Shown here: in pieces, positions 1-9,839 of the stretch
Numbering within the stretch: position 1 is the stretch's first letter
Layout: each line of letters starts with the position of its first letter
Source: Haloferula rosea
GTDB lineage: Bacteria; Verrucomicrobiota; Verrucomicrobiia; Verrucomicrobiales; Akkermansiaceae
Reading direction: 5' to 3'
DNA length: 64,000 nucleotides
NCBI RefSeq assembly: GCF_016595525.1
Contig: NZ_JAENII010000011.1
Location: 37,450 to 101,449, forward strand
Notes under the pieces: model-generated
What the model was told of the DNA's origin: nothing
The model's database searches: none
The model's input: only the letters and a program-made list of their open reading frames with translations
Position numbers and translations under genes: made by a program

Positions 1-174
1 GCAGGCAACAGCACGCCCAACCACTTCGCCATCTACTCCGTTGCCGAAGGTGAGCTCGAGGATGCCGACGGCCGGACTCACGGCAAAGGCTCTTTCTTCA
101 TCCTGCCCCGCGGGTGCGAGACTTTGACCGCCACGGTTCCAAGTGTCATTCTCCGCACCACCATTCCCTCATGA
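1..174 (+). CDS. C-terminal end of a class I mannose-6-phosphate isomerase-like cupin protein (partial)
   Basis: Only the last 57 codons are in the window, read in frame 1 and ending at TGA 172-174. The peptide has the layout of the C-terminal cupin strand of type I phosphomannose isomerases: a Phe-Ala-Ile-Tyr-Ser-Val segment followed by Glu-Gly-Glu, a Gly-Lys-Gly-Ser-Phe-Phe-Ile-Leu-Pro turn and a final strand. That enzyme interconverts mannose-6-phosphate and fructose-6-phosphate in the cytoplasm. Its stop overlaps the start of the next gene (ATGA), so the two are probably translationally coupled. The family call is inference from a short fragment and another sugar-isomerase cupin is possible. 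Confidence 0.5.
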   Translation, partial: AGNSTPNHFAIYSVAEGELEDADGRTHGKGSFFILPRGCETLTATVPSVILRTTIPS

Positions 175-494
175 AGCCTGCACTTGCCCTCCTACCAGTC
201 CTCCTCGCCGCCTGCACGACCGACCCCACCAGCCCGGAAGTCGTCGGGAGGAAAATGATCGGTCTTCAAGAGAAATTCGATCTCATCGATCTCGATGGCG
301 ACGGATACCTCACCAAGAAAGAACTCATGGATGGCTTCGATGATCTCGGCGTGATCACCCAGACTCCGGAAACCGCAGACAAGATCATCGAGTTCTACGA
401 CTTCGACAAAGACGGACGCATCTCACTCCGCGAAGCCCAGTCGGGCGCCGTGACAGGGCCAGACGTCCTGATCAAGCAGTTCGAAGAAGAATAA
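171..494 (+). CDS. Small EF-hand lipoprotein
   Basis: A 107-residue protein. The N-terminus is a lipoprotein signal (MKPALALLPVLL followed by lipobox Leu-Ala-Ala-Cys), so it should be lipidated and membrane-anchored outside the cytoplasm. Two EF-hand calcium loops follow: Asp-Leu-Asp-Gly-Asp-Gly-Tyr and Asp-Phe-Asp-Lys-Asp-Gly-Arg, each trailed by the usual hydrophobic residue and Glu. I start at ATG 171, not an upstream in-frame ATG at 114, because the signal peptide begins here and because the start overlaps the stop of the previous gene. A calcium-sensing or calcium-binding role is inferred; no partner is evident. Confidence 0.8.
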   Translation: MKPALALLPVLLAACTTDPTSPEVVGRKMIGLQEKFDLIDLDGDGYLTKKELMDGFDDLGVITQTPETADKIIEFYDFDKDGRISLREAQSGAVTGPDVLIKQFEEE

Positions 495-552
495 GCACGC
501 CCCATAGCGGTCGGATCCGTGGTCATGCCCACGCCCCACGGGTTCTCATGTT

Positions 553-1956
553 GTGAAGATCCCCACCTCCATCCTCGCGATCCTCGCTCCGATCGCCGGC
601 CTCCACGCCACCCCGACAGGCGTGAACCTTGGCTTTGAGGACAGCCTGAACGGTTGGACCCACTCAGGAGTGGCCATCGAATCCACCGATGTCCACGAAG
701 GTGCCTACGCGCTCGACCTGCAGGCCGGTTGGGTCGAACAAACCCTCACCGGCTTGACCCCGGGCGTCCCGCACACACTTCAAGTCGCCTACCTCGACGC
801 GACCCCGCTCGAGTGGGTGCTGGGTCATGCCAGGATCCTCCTCAATAGAGTGACCCTCACCGAACTCCACAACAAGCAGGACCACGAATTCCTCGATGGC
901 ATCGGCTTCGAATTTACCCCTGCCTCCAGCCAAGTCGACCTGCGAATCGAAGCAATCCCCGGAGACACCGAATCCTTCATCATCGATGACATCCGGCTAG
1001 CCGTCGGGCCTCGCCCGGCACCGCCCGCCGAGAGTTGGGCGAACCTCACCCCCATTGCCGATGCCCGCGGTGGACGCAGACTGGTCAACGGTTCCTTCGA
1101 GGCGGACGTCGGCCTGCCCGCCAATGACCCCTACAACAGCGGCCCCGACTTGGCCGACCATCTCAGCCGCTTCTCGCTTCCCGGATGGCTGGTCACCCGG
1201 GAAAACGTCGACCTCGTCTACTCCTGGCACTCCAACGCCCCCGACGGCCAGATCGCCCTCGACGTCAGCGGCCACGGCCCCGGTGGCATCGCCCAGACCA
1301 TCACCGGTCTCGCGCCCGGAGCCGTCTACACCTGCTCCTTCTACTATGCCCGTCATGGATCGTGGGGCTCGGATGACATGACCGGACAGGCACTGGCGAA
1401 TGGCGTCGTGGTCGAGGAACTCGTCCGCACCAACGCGCAGGACTGGAACTCACCCTATGAGATCAAGTCCATCCCGATGCTGGCCGACCCCTCCGGCTCG
1501 CTGACCATCGAAATCCGTTCCACCACCACCGACCTCGGCGGAAACATCCTCTACGATGACATCCGGCTGACTGAAGGAGGCGATGCCTTCCTTGCGTGGT
1601 CCCGGCACCACGGCGTCGACCCCGACCCGGATGCCAACCCGGATACCGATCCCTACCCGCACGAATTCGAGTTTCTGCTAGATCAGGATCCCCTCAATCC
1701 CGATCCCGCCATCGTGCCCACCGTCAGCAACGGCCAGCACATCCTTGAAGTCCCTCTCCATGGCGCCGCCCTCGCCCAGGGCTATCAACTCGATCTCCAA
1801 GCCAGCACCGACCTCAGCGGCTGGGCTTCCGCTTCCACCTTCGGCGTGACCATTCAAAGCGACACATCCTCGACGACAAGCAGCGGAGTCCGGCGCTATC
1901 TGCTTCCTTCCGGTCTCGATGCCTTCTTCGTCCAGCTGGTCCTCACACGACCCTGA
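553..1956 (+). CDS. Secreted DUF642/choice-of-anchor-like beta-sandwich protein
   Basis: A 467-residue protein starting at GTG 553 with an Ala-rich signal peptide (residues 1-19). Two related carbohydrate-binding-like beta-sandwich domains are visible: one at about residues 23-150, and a clearer DUF642-like one at about 177-340 with NGSFE, PGW, ALDVSGHGPGGIAQT and YDDIRL motifs. A short Asp-Pro-rich linker (PDPDANPDTDPYPHEFEFLL) leads to a C-terminal domain with the pattern YQLDLQASTDLSGW. Similar C-terminal domains end the two amylases at 9.8-22 kb. It is probably a cell-surface glycan-binding protein. No catalytic motif was seen. Confidence 0.65.
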   Translation: MKIPTSILAILAPIAGLHATPTGVNLGFEDSLNGWTHSGVAIESTDVHEGAYALDLQAGWVEQTLTGLTPGVPHTLQVAYLDATPLEWVLGHARILLNRVTLTELHNKQDHEFLDGIGFEFTPASSQVDLRIEAIPGDTESFIIDDIRLAVGPRPAPPAESWANLTPIADARGGRRLVNGSFEADVGLPANDPYNSGPDLADHLSRFSLPGWLVTRENVDLVYSWHSNAPDGQIALDVSGHGPGGIAQTITGLAPGAVYTCSFYYARHGSWGSDDMTGQALANGVVVEELVRTNAQDWNSPYEIKSIPMLADPSGSLTIEIRSTTTDLGGNILYDDIRLTEGGDAFLAWSRHHGVDPDPDANPDTDPYPHEFEFLLDQDPLNPDPAIVPTVSNGQHILEVPLHGAALAQGYQLDLQASTDLSGWASASTFGVTIQSDTSSTTSSGVRRYLLPSGLDAFFVQLVLTRP

Positions 1957-2043
1957 TCCATCACGATGCCGCACCGGGCTCGCGGGAATCTTGTCTCATT
2001 CATCGGTCGACATTCGGAAATCGTCGGCCATCATGCGCCGTTC

Positions 2044-4749
2044 ATGCAGTCACCCATCCCCGGCCAACGCTGGATCTCCACTTCCGAACCCGCCCTCGGA
2101 CTAGGCATTGTTCTCAATACGGAACACAACCGGGTCGAACTCCACTTCCCCGCCGCCGAGGAGACCCGCATGTATGCGCTCGACAGCGCTCCCCTCGTTC
2201 GCGTCCGCTTCAAGCCCGGAGACGAGATCGCCGACCACAAGGGCACCGAATTCGTCGTCGAGAAGGTCGAAGAGAAAGATGAGCTCCTCACCTATTTCGG
2301 CAACGGCATCGAATTGTCCGAAGCCGCCCTCCTTGATTCCCTCAGCTTCACTTCACCGGAAGACCGACTGCTCGCCGGCCTGTGCGACGAACCCCGGGAC
2401 TTCGACCTCCGCCTGCGCACGCTCGGTTGGAACAGCAAGCTGCGCAAATCCCCCGCACGCGGATTCTGCGGAGCGCGCATCGACCTGATCCCCCACCAGC
2501 TCTCCATTGTCGGGGAAACCACACGACGGCTGCACCCCCGCGTCCTCCTGGCCGATGAGGTCGGCCTCGGCAAGACCATCGAGGCCTGCCTGATCCTCCA
2601 CCACCTCCACCTGACGGGTCGCGCCGGCCGCATCCTCATCCTCGTTCCCGAAGCACTGATCCACCAGTGGTTCGTCGAACTGCTTCGTCGGTTCAACCTG
2701 CTCTTCGCCCTGTTCGACGAAGAACGCTGCGCCTCGATCTCCGCCCACGACGCCGAGGCCAACCCATTCCTCGATTCCCAGCTCATTCTCGCCAGCACCG
2801 ATTTCCTCAGCAACAGCCCCGTTCGTGCCGAACAGGCGCGCGCTTCGGGCTTCGATCTGCTCATCGTTGATGAAGCCCACCACCTCGAGTGGTCGCCCGA
2901 GGAAGCATCCGCGGAATACGAGATGGTCGAATCGCTTGCCACAGTGATCCCATCACTCCTTCTCCTCACCGCCACTCCACAGCAACTCGGACCGGCCGGC
3001 CACTTCGCCCGCCTCCGCCTGCTCGACCCCGAACGCTACGGCGACCTTAGTAGTTTCCTCGCCGAGGCGGAATCCTACGCCCCTCTCGCGCGTATCGTCG
3101 AAGCACTGAAGGCAGGCGACCTCCCCGACGGTATCGAAGCCTTCGCCGAGCGTTCACCTCAGGCCAAGTCTCTGATTGAAAGGCTTCGGGACGGCGATGA
3201 ATCAGCACGCACCGACTTGATCACCGAACTGGTCGATGGATTCGGCACAGGACGGGTCCTCTTCCGCAATACCCGCGAACAACTGACCGGCTTCCCCGAG
3301 CGCAACCCAACCCTTCACCCGATGGCACCGGGAGAATCCCCCTACCAATGGCTGGCCGGCCTCCTGCGCTCGCTGCCGGAGGATGAAAAGGTTCTCCTGA
3401 TCACCAGCTCGCCCGAGGCCGCCATCACGACCCGGGAAAAACTGCTCGAGGAAATGCACATCGAGTCCGCCCTCTTCCACGAGGACCTCAGCCTGATCGA
3501 GCGCGACCGGAATGCCGCATGGTTCGCCCAGGAAGAAGGCGCCCGCATCCTTCTCTCTTCGGAAATCGGAAGTGAGGGACGGAACTTTCAGTTTGCCCGT
3601 CACCTCGTGCTCTTCGGGCTGCCACAGGACCCCGAACTCCTCGAACAAAGGATCGGACGCCTCGACCGCATCGGCCAGACCGGCACCATCAACATTCACG
3701 TCCCCTACGGTGTCGACAGCCCGTCGGAACTTCACGCCCGCTGGTTGCACGAAGGGCTCGATGCCTTCACCCACCCACTCAAAGGCGCCACCACGCTCGC
3801 CGAAGAACTCCTCCCGGAACTCGCCGGACACCTCGGTGGAGACGCCGATGAAACCTTCGACACCTTCCTCGATCGCTCCCGCCAGCGAGCCGCAGAAGTC
3901 GCCACGGAGCTCTCCACCGGCCACGACCGTCTCCTCGAACTCAGCGCCCCCGACCCGGCGGATGCCGAGGCCCTGATCGCCACGATCAAGGCTCAGGATG
4001 AAGATCCGAAATTCGAGAAATTCACCGTCCGCCTGTTCGACCGACTCGGACTGGAAGTCTCCGATCTGGCACTGCGCTCCTACCACTTCAAACGAGGACA
4101 GCGCCTGAGCGAAGCCTTCGCCGACCTCCCGGAAGAAGGACTTTCCGCCACCTTCGACCGGGAAGAATCGCTCTCCCGCGAAGACCTTGCCCAGATCAGC
4201 CTCGACCACCCGATGGTGCGCGGGGCCATCGACCATCTGCTGAGCTCCGAAACAGGCAATGCCAGCTTCGCACGGTGGGAAACCGGTCAGGGCCGTGCCA
4301 TCTTCCTCGAAGCATGCTACGTGCTCGAAACGCTCGCCCCCGAACGACTTCACATCGAACGCTTCCTTCCCCCCAGTGCCCTGCGCATCATGGTCGACCA
4401 CCGCGGCACCAACCTCTCGGGCAGCAAGGTGAAGATGCAGCTTCAGAAAGGGGACGCCCGACGCCTGGTGACTCAGCCCGCCTTCCGTCGCGATATCCTC
4501 CCGAAGCTCCTCGCAGATGCCAAGGGGTTCGCCGATGAGGCTGCCAAGCCCATCCTTTCTGAGGCGAAGAAAGCCGCCAAGGCCACCTTCAAAGCAGAGA
4601 TCGATCGACTCGAAGACCTCGCTCAGCGCAACCCACAAGTCAGCCCTGCGGAGATCCAAGCGCTTGAGACCACACGCGACGATTCGCTGGAAGCCCTCAA
4701 GTCATCCCGACTGCGACTCGACAGCATCAGGGTGATCTGGCGGACCTGA
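2044..4749 (+). CDS. rapA: RapA-like SNF2-family ATPase (RNA polymerase-associated)
   Basis: Start chosen at ATG 2044 because the protein then begins MQSPIPGQRWISTSEPALGL, matching the start of RapA; the result is 901 residues against about 968 in E. coli. An N-terminal tandem SH3-like region is followed by a SNF2 helicase core: Walker A LADEVGLGKT near residue 175, DEAH box VDEAHH near 275, TATPQQ motif III, and motif VI QRIGRLDRIGQ near 536. RapA recycles RNA polymerase stalled after transcription. The C-terminal third is charged and helical. The gene ends one base before the convergent flavoprotein gene. Family assignment is firm. Confidence 0.93.
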   Translation: MQSPIPGQRWISTSEPALGLGIVLNTEHNRVELHFPAAEETRMYALDSAPLVRVRFKPGDEIADHKGTEFVVEKVEEKDELLTYFGNGIELSEAALLDSLSFTSPEDRLLAGLCDEPRDFDLRLRTLGWNSKLRKSPARGFCGARIDLIPHQLSIVGETTRRLHPRVLLADEVGLGKTIEACLILHHLHLTGRAGRILILVPEALIHQWFVELLRRFNLLFALFDEERCASISAHDAEANPFLDSQLILASTDFLSNSPVRAEQARASGFDLLIVDEAHHLEWSPEEASAEYEMVESLATVIPSLLLLTATPQQLGPAGHFARLRLLDPERYGDLSSFLAEAESYAPLARIVEALKAGDLPDGIEAFAERSPQAKSLIERLRDGDESARTDLITELVDGFGTGRVLFRNTREQLTGFPERNPTLHPMAPGESPYQWLAGLLRSLPEDEKVLLITSSPEAAITTREKLLEEMHIESALFHEDLSLIERDRNAAWFAQEEGARILLSSEIGSEGRNFQFARHLVLFGLPQDPELLEQRIGRLDRIGQTGTINIHVPYGVDSPSELHARWLHEGLDAFTHPLKGATTLAEELLPELAGHLGGDADETFDTFLDRSRQRAAEVATELSTGHDRLLELSAPDPADAEALIATIKAQDEDPKFEKFTVRLFDRLGLEVSDLALRSYHFKRGQRLSEAFADLPEEGLSATFDREESLSREDLAQISLDHPMVRGAIDHLLSSETGNASFARWETGQGRAIFLEACYVLETLAPERLHIERFLPPSALRIMVDHRGTNLSGSKVKMQLQKGDARRLVTQPAFRRDILPKLLADAKGFADEAAKPILSEAKKAAKATFKAEIDRLEDLAQRNPQVSPAEIQALETTRDDSLEALKSSRLRLDSIRVIWRT

Positions 4750-4750
4750 A

Positions 4751-6076
4751 TCAGGCAGTCGCCTTCGCCGGTTCGTTGCTCGCTTGAACCGCGTAGTATT
4801 CAGGTGGCTCGGTGTCCCACACCAGGTGCTTCGAGGTGAACTCGATGAGCTTCTGCCCATAGCGGCTGCGCGTACTGACCCCGGACACCATGCGGGTGAT
4901 GTTCGCGCTCAGGTGTTTCTCCATCATCGCAGGAAGCGCCCACTTCTTGTAGGTCTCCTTGAGCTTCGTGCCTCCCTCATACATCGAGAACATCCGCCCA
5001 TCGTAGAAATACTCGATGATCTCGCCCCAAGCCGCATGCCAGTCGCGCATCTCCGACTCGATGGCCGAAAATCCAGCCGCCAGTTTCTTCGCATCATCCA
5101 GCACCGACGGCCCACGCTTGAACACCTTCTCGTCGAGGATCTCCGCCATGTGCATGGCCATGAACAATCCGGGTGAGAGCATCGGATCGACGAAACCAAA
5201 GGAATCTCCCACGGCAATCCAGCCGGGACCGTGGGCCCGCTCGGAGATCAACTGGTAATTCGTGTAGGTCATCACGTCGGTAACCCGCTTCCTTCCTTCT
5301 CCCGCCTTCTTCAGGATCGGCTCGGCATCGATGATGCCGTTGAGTCGTTCCTCCGGCGTCGAGCCGTGCTGCTGGGCAACCGACTTGTCGACCACCACGC
5401 CCACCGACAAGCGCCCGGGAAGCGGAATGCGCCACGACCAGCCGTGCTCCAGAATGGACAGCACCACCTGCCCGTCCACCGTGCTCTCCGCATCGAAATC
5501 CTCGAAGTGGGCGAAATAGGCGACGTCGTTGCGATTCCCACGCTCGCTCTTCAAGCCAAGCGTCTTTGAAAACAACCTCGTCCGACCGGTGGAATCCACC
5601 AACAGCTTCGGATGCTCACCGTTCATCCCCGCCGCCGTCAGGCTCTCCTCGGCCAGCTGGATCTCGCGAGCTCCCTCGCCCTTCTCCACCTTCGCCCGAT
5701 GGTGGACGAACTCCACCCCGAGCTCCTCGGCACGCGTCCGCAGCAGGTTGTCATACTCAGGCCGGGGGATGTTGTAGGCGTAGTTCGGCGTCTTTCCCAG
5801 GACCCCCTCGGGGAAAAGGAAATCGAGCCTTTGGCCACCGCGGTGCATGAAGGCCACTCCCGGCTTGAATTGGGAGAATTCCTTCACCCGATCCTCGATG
5901 CCGAGTCGACGCATCAGATTCACCACCGTAGGCAGCAGCGATTCGCCGACCAGAAGATCGGGCCGCTTGTCATCGTCGAAGACTACGACCCTGAATCCCC
6001 GCTCACGCAGAAGCGCTCCCAAGGTGCACCCGGCCGGACCCGCTCCCAAAATCGCCACATCGACTGCCTTACTCAC
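4751..6076 (-). CDS. FAD-dependent oxidoreductase of the tryptophan halogenase/geranylgeranyl reductase superfamily
   Basis: A 441-residue flavoprotein. The N-terminal Rossmann motif is GAGPAG at residues 11-16. Also present are GESLLP, GWSWRIPLPGRLSVGVV (the Trp-x-Trp-x-Ile-Pro block of flavin-dependent halogenase-like enzymes) and GDSFGFVDPMLSPGL (second FAD-binding block). Relatives hydroxylate, reduce or halogenate hydrophobic substrates; the substrate here cannot be read from sequence. The gene stands alone on the minus strand between two plus-strand genes and converges on rapA. A polyprenyl or aryl-polyene-type role is possible but no partner genes are adjacent. Confidence 0.8.
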   Translation of the reverse strand: MSKAVDVAILGAGPAGCTLGALLRERGFRVVVFDDDKRPDLLVGESLLPTVVNLMRRLGIEDRVKEFSQFKPGVAFMHRGGQRLDFLFPEGVLGKTPNYAYNIPRPEYDNLLRTRAEELGVEFVHHRAKVEKGEGAREIQLAEESLTAAGMNGEHPKLLVDSTGRTRLFSKTLGLKSERGNRNDVAYFAHFEDFDAESTVDGQVVLSILEHGWSWRIPLPGRLSVGVVVDKSVAQQHGSTPEERLNGIIDAEPILKKAGEGRKRVTDVMTYTNYQLISERAHGPGWIAVGDSFGFVDPMLSPGLFMAMHMAEILDEKVFKRGPSVLDDAKKLAAGFSAIESEMRDWHAAWGEIIEYFYDGRMFSMYEGGTKLKETYKKWALPAMMEKHLSANITRMVSGVSTRSRYGQKLIEFTSKHLVWDTEPPEYYAVQASNEPAKATA

Positions 6077-6169
6077 AAGCCATTCCTAGGCTCATATCGG
6101 CTTTCGCGCAAGCGCACCTCCTTTCGCATTCGACAATCCGGCACTCCTGCCCGAAAGCTTCCCACCACA

Positions 6170-6886
6170 ATGATCCGCTTCACCCTCTTCCGAGTGCCCA
6201 TCGAGATTCAGCCATGGTTCTGGATCACCGGCGCCCTCATCGGCGGAGCGATCGGCACCACCGATCAGATCGGCCTGATGCGGCTGCTGATTTTCATGGC
6301 AGTCATGACGATCTCCATCCTCGTCCACGAGTTCGGACACGCTCTGACCGGCCGCTACCTCGGCGGTGGATCGCCACGCATCGTCCTCTGGGCATTCGGA
6401 GGTATGGCCTACAACCAGGGCGCCCGCCTCAGCCGGAATCACCTGTTCTGGATGATCTTCATGGGCCCCGCCGCCGGTTTCATCCTCCTCGCGCTCACCC
6501 TGGCCGTCGTCTTCCTCATCTACGGCGTCCAGGGAGGCACCTGGCTGACCACACTGATCATCTTCAATGAGCCCGTGGGGGATCCGACCATCGAGGCACT
6601 GACCCTCCTGCGAGACCACCTGCCCCGCTTCTTCATCCTCGATGCCCTCATCTGGATCAATTTCTGGTGGAGCGTGCTGAACCTCATCCCCGTCCTGCCG
6701 CTCGACGGTGGCCGGATTGCCGAGCTCTACGTGACCCCCCGTCACAAGGCCCTGCTCATTTCCGCCATCACCGGGGCCACCGTGGCAGCCGTCGCCTGGA
6801 TCGGCTTCGACCGGCTCTACACCGCCGTGCTCTTCGGCTATCTCGCCTTCCGCAATTACAAGGACTACCAGTCGAAAAAGTGGTGA
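6170..6886 (+). CDS. M50-family (site-2-protease-like) membrane metallopeptidase
   Basis: A 238-residue polytopic membrane protein. Start at ATG 6170 (MIRFTLFRVPIEIQPWFWIT); the open frame continues upstream but only as antisense of the flavoprotein gene. The zinc motif is HEFGH at about residue 56 in the second membrane segment. The second metal-binding motif is NLIPVLPLDGGRI near residue 172. These two motifs define intramembrane metalloproteases of the S2P/SpoIVFB type without a PDZ domain. Candidate substrates are membrane-anchored regulators; none is adjacent. The 3' end forms a hairpin with the convergent gene. Confidence 0.85.
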   Translation: MIRFTLFRVPIEIQPWFWITGALIGGAIGTTDQIGLMRLLIFMAVMTISILVHEFGHALTGRYLGGGSPRIVLWAFGGMAYNQGARLSRNHLFWMIFMGPAAGFILLALTLAVVFLIYGVQGGTWLTTLIIFNEPVGDPTIEALTLLRDHLPRFFILDALIWINFWWSVLNLIPVLPLDGGRIAELYVTPRHKALLISAITGATVAAVAWIGFDRLYTAVLFGYLAFRNYKDYQSKKW

Positions 6887-6897
6887 TCGCTCACCAC
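6880..6897. terminator. Hairpin joining two convergent stop codons
   Basis: Perfect 7-bp inverted repeat GTGGTGA-TCGC-TCACCAC. The left arm contains the TGA stop of the M50 protease gene and the right arm the TGA stop of the TauE-like gene. There is no T-tract, so it may act as a bidirectional end-of-message structure and not as a classical intrinsic terminator. Confidence 0.4.
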
Positions 6898-7670
6898 AGC
6901 ATCCGGATCGCGGCCAGCGTCGCGAATCCGATGATCATCCACTCGAAGACCTTCTGAGGGACCCGCTGGAGGAAATACTTCCCCAGAAAAATCCCGCAAA
7001 GCACCCCGGGAGCGAGCAGCAGGTTCTGCCACAGGGTGTCCACCCCGATGAATCCGAGATTCTGATTCAGCGGCAGCTTGATGATGTTGATCAGGAGGAA
7101 GAATCGCGCGCCGATCCCGATCAGCTCCATCTTGGGCACCCGCTTCGACAGCAGGTACAGCTGGAAGACCGGCCCCGCCGCGTTGGCCAAGAGGGTCGTG
7201 ATCCCCGCCGCCACGCCTGCCCCATTTCCGAATGCCCGGTGCTCCGCCATCTTGAGCAGAAGATCCGGCTTCCACGCCCGCAACAGCTGCAGCCCCAGGA
7301 GCACCAAAATGGTCCAGCCGATCAACTGCCGGGCCATCTCTTGGGAAAGCTCCCTCATCAGCCACCAGCCGATCGCCAAGCCCACCAAGGCAGCCGGCAA
7401 CAGCCTCCAGACATCCTTCCAACTTCCATGTTTCCTGAAGGCCGGATAGACCATCACGTCCGCAAGAATCAAAAGCGGCAAGGCAAAGCCCGCCTGCTCC
7501 CTCGGCCCGTAGAGATCGGCAAAGATCGCGATCGAGATCAACGAGGTCCCGCTGAAGCCCGCCTTGGCCACACCAATGCAGAACGCTGCAAGCAGCGCCA
7601 AGGTCCACTCGTCCCATCCCTCAAGCACGAGGTCACGCTGCGGCGCACCCTCGCGAACTCCAAGCCCCAA
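6891..7670 (-). CDS. TauE/SafE (DUF81) family membrane exporter
   Basis: A polytopic membrane protein of up to 259 residues with the TauE/SafE layout: AFCIGVAKAGFSGTSLISIAIFADLYG near the N-terminus, followed by about seven more hydrophobic segments and a mid-protein repeat (AGVAAGITTLLANAAGPVFQLYL) that mirrors the first half. The family exports sulfite, sulfoacetate or other organic anions. The first 14 residues look non-membrane and weakly coding, so GTG at 7628 (VLEGWDEWTLALL) is an equally good start. No sulfur-metabolism gene is adjacent, so the substrate is unknown. Confidence 0.8.
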   Translation of the reverse strand: MGLGVREGAPQRDLVLEGWDEWTLALLAAFCIGVAKAGFSGTSLISIAIFADLYGPREQAGFALPLLILADVMVYPAFRKHGSWKDVWRLLPAALVGLAIGWWLMRELSQEMARQLIGWTILVLLGLQLLRAWKPDLLLKMAEHRAFGNGAGVAAGITTLLANAAGPVFQLYLLSKRVPKMELIGIGARFFLLINIIKLPLNQNLGFIGVDTLWQNLLLAPGVLCGIFLGKYFLQRVPQKVFEWMIIGFATLAAIRMLW

Positions 7671-7768
7671 TCACCCCATGCCCGACATTCACCCCACGGG
7701 AGTGGCCTGAGGAGCGACAAGCCCGGCGAAGATTCCCCGCCGGCGATGCCGCCCCTCCAACCAAAGTC

Positions 7769-8293
7769 TCACCACCCGAACACACGCATCATGATCATCG
7801 TCGTCACGACACCGATCACCCCAAGCCAGAACAGACCGATCGACCACGATCCGAGTTGGCGCTGCCCACCGGACAGGCTCGACGACATGATCCCGAACAA
7901 GTGAACCCCAATGAGCGAGACCGGGAATGAGTGCCGGCTCCACTCCAGCACCGGCCCCAGGAATTCAGGACGCCAATTGAGGAGTCCGGTGATCGTGCTC
8001 ACCGAGGAAACCAGCCAGCACTGACCCAGGAAAACCAAGGAGATCACCCCGAGGACCAGGCTGATCCGCATCGACCCCTCATCCACCGGAGGCGAAGAGG
8101 AGGTCCCGAGCACGGGCATCGGCACCGTGTTCATCGTCCGCTGCCCCCGCCCCTCCGGTACTTCTCCATAGAGGAATTTCACCGATGGCTCGCGCCGGGG
8201 GCGATCATCCTCTCGCCGACGATCCTTGTGCCGGATCGGAAACTGAGGAGTTGGATCGCGGAAGACCCGCTGGGTAACACCGATGGTTTTCAT
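7769..8293 (-). CDS. Hypothetical membrane protein
   Basis: A 174-residue reading frame starting at ATG 8293 ([11 protein letters not shown]). The first 70 residues are Arg/Pro-rich and soluble. Three hydrophobic stretches follow: [34 protein letters not shown] and [18 protein letters not shown] do not recognise the family. It lies divergent from argG with about 160 bp between the starts, so both promoters probably sit in 8294-8450. The soluble N-terminal part could be over-extended and the true start may be nearer the first membrane segment. Confidence 0.5.
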   Translation of the reverse strand: MKTIGVTQRVFRDPTPQFPIRHKDRRREDDRPRREPSVKFLYGEVPEGRGQRTMNTVPMPVLGTSSSPPVDEGSMRISLVLGVISLVFLGQCWLVSSVSTITGLLNWRPEFLGPVLEWSRHSFPVSLIGVHLFGIMSSSLSGGQRQLGSWSIGLFWLGVIGVVTTMIMMRVFGW

Positions 8294-8450
8294 AACGCCC
8301 CAGAGCCTGAATCCACCCCGGAAATCCCGCCATGGGAAGCGGATCGCATTTTTGGAATCACCCGCCGACCAAGGTCCCGACCAGCCCGCACCAGACACCA
8401 CACATTTTGGTGTTTTCAGCGCCGCGATTCCGCCCTACCCCTGCTCCGCC

Positions 8451-9731
8451 ATGAAAATCGTCGTCGCATACTCGGGAGGCCTCGATACCTCCGTCCTCCT
8501 CCTCTGGCTTAAGGAAAAGTACAACGCCGAAATCATCGCCTACTGCTCCGACTGCGGACAAGGCGACGAACTCGACGGTCTCGAAGCCAAGGCCCTCAGC
8601 ACCGGCGCCTCGAAGTGCTACATCGATGACCAGAAGGAAGAGTTCGCCCGCGACTACATCTTTCCGATGTTCCAAGCCAACGCCATCTACGAAGGCCGCT
8701 ATCTGCTCGGCACCTCCATCGCCCGCCCGTGCATCACCAAGGGCATGGTCGACGTCGCCCTGAAGGAAGGCGCCGATGCCATCGCCCACGGCGCGACCGG
8801 CAAGGGCAACGACCAGGTCCGCTTCGAACTATCCGCCGCAGCCCTCGCTCCCGACATCAAGATCATCGCTCCATGGCGCGATGCTGAATTCCGCGCCCAA
8901 TTCCCGGGCCGGAAGGAAATGATCGAGTATGCCGAAGCCCACAACATCCCGGTGAAGGCATCGATGAAGAAGCCCTACTCGATGGACCGCAACCTCCTGC
9001 ACATCTCTTTCGAAGCCGGCGCTCTCGAAGACACCTGGTATGACGCCACCGGCGAGGCCGACCGCGACATGTACGTGCTCTCCGTTTCCCCGGAAGACGC
9101 ACCGGACACCCCGCAGTATGTCCAGTTCCTCTTCGACAAGGGCAACATCATCGGACTTCAGACCGAAGGCCTTGCCGAACTCATCACCGAACTCGGCGAC
9201 TTCGAAGTCCAGGGCGAAAAGGACGGCTACACCCTTCTCACTCCTTACGGGATCATGCGCGTGCTCAATTTCCTCGGCGGCAAGCACGGCATCGGCCGTG
9301 TCGACATCGTCGAGAACCGCTTCGTCGGCATGAAGTCCCGCGGCATCTACGAGACTCCCGGTGGCACCATCATCCTCGCCGCCCATCAGGACCTCGAGAC
9401 CCTGGTCATGGATCGGGATCTCCAACAGACGCGCGACACCCTGATCCCCAAGTATGCCCAACTCGTCTACAACGGATTCTGGTTCGCTCCTGAACGGGAA
9501 GCCATCCAGGCCCTCGTCACCGAAAGCCAGAAAAAGGTCTCCGGTGAGGTCCGAATGAAGCTCTACAAGGGCAACGTCATGCAGGCCGGACGCCGCAGCC
9601 CGCACAGCCTCTATGACGAGGACGTCGCCACCATGGAGGGTGGACAGGAGGAAGCCTACAACCAGGACGACGCCACCGGCTTCATCGCTCTGAACGCCCT
9701 GCGCCTGAAGGCCAACGCACGTCAGAAGTAA
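8451..9731 (+). CDS. argG: Argininosuccinate synthase
   Basis: A 426-residue cytoplasmic enzyme that joins citrulline and aspartate with ATP in arginine biosynthesis. Start at ATG 8451: the protein begins [20 protein letters not shown], which carries the N-type ATP pyrophosphatase P-loop SGGLDTS typical of ArgG. Further conserved blocks are [49 protein letters not shown] (read as two pieces) and [11 protein letters not shown]. The in-frame extension upstream to 8283 is non-conserved and rejected. It is monocistronic and followed by a clear intrinsic terminator. Confidence 0.97.
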   Translation: MKIVVAYSGGLDTSVLLLWLKEKYNAEIIAYCSDCGQGDELDGLEAKALSTGASKCYIDDQKEEFARDYIFPMFQANAIYEGRYLLGTSIARPCITKGMVDVALKEGADAIAHGATGKGNDQVRFELSAAALAPDIKIIAPWRDAEFRAQFPGRKEMIEYAEAHNIPVKASMKKPYSMDRNLLHISFEAGALEDTWYDATGEADRDMYVLSVSPEDAPDTPQYVQFLFDKGNIIGLQTEGLAELITELGDFEVQGEKDGYTLLTPYGIMRVLNFLGGKHGIGRVDIVENRFVGMKSRGIYETPGGTIILAAHQDLETLVMDRDLQQTRDTLIPKYAQLVYNGFWFAPEREAIQALVTESQKKVSGEVRMKLYKGNVMQAGRRSPHSLYDEDVATMEGGQEEAYNQDDATGFIALNALRLKANARQK

Positions 9732-9778
9732 GCCCCCCGAGAGGCAATGCGAACCGCATTCCCTCGCTCTCTCACATC

Positions 9779-9811
9779 GCCCGCAGTGCCTCATCGGCCT
9801 GCGGGCTTTTT
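9779..9811 (+). terminator. Intrinsic terminator of argG
   Basis: Perfect 8-bp stem GCCCGCAG / CTGCGGGC with a 12-base loop, followed directly by TTTTT. It lies 47 bases after the argG stop. A smaller perfect hairpin AATGCG-AAC-CGCATT sits between (9745-9759). Confidence 0.85.
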
Positions 9812-9839
9812 CGTGGCCCGAACCGCCCGATCACATCCT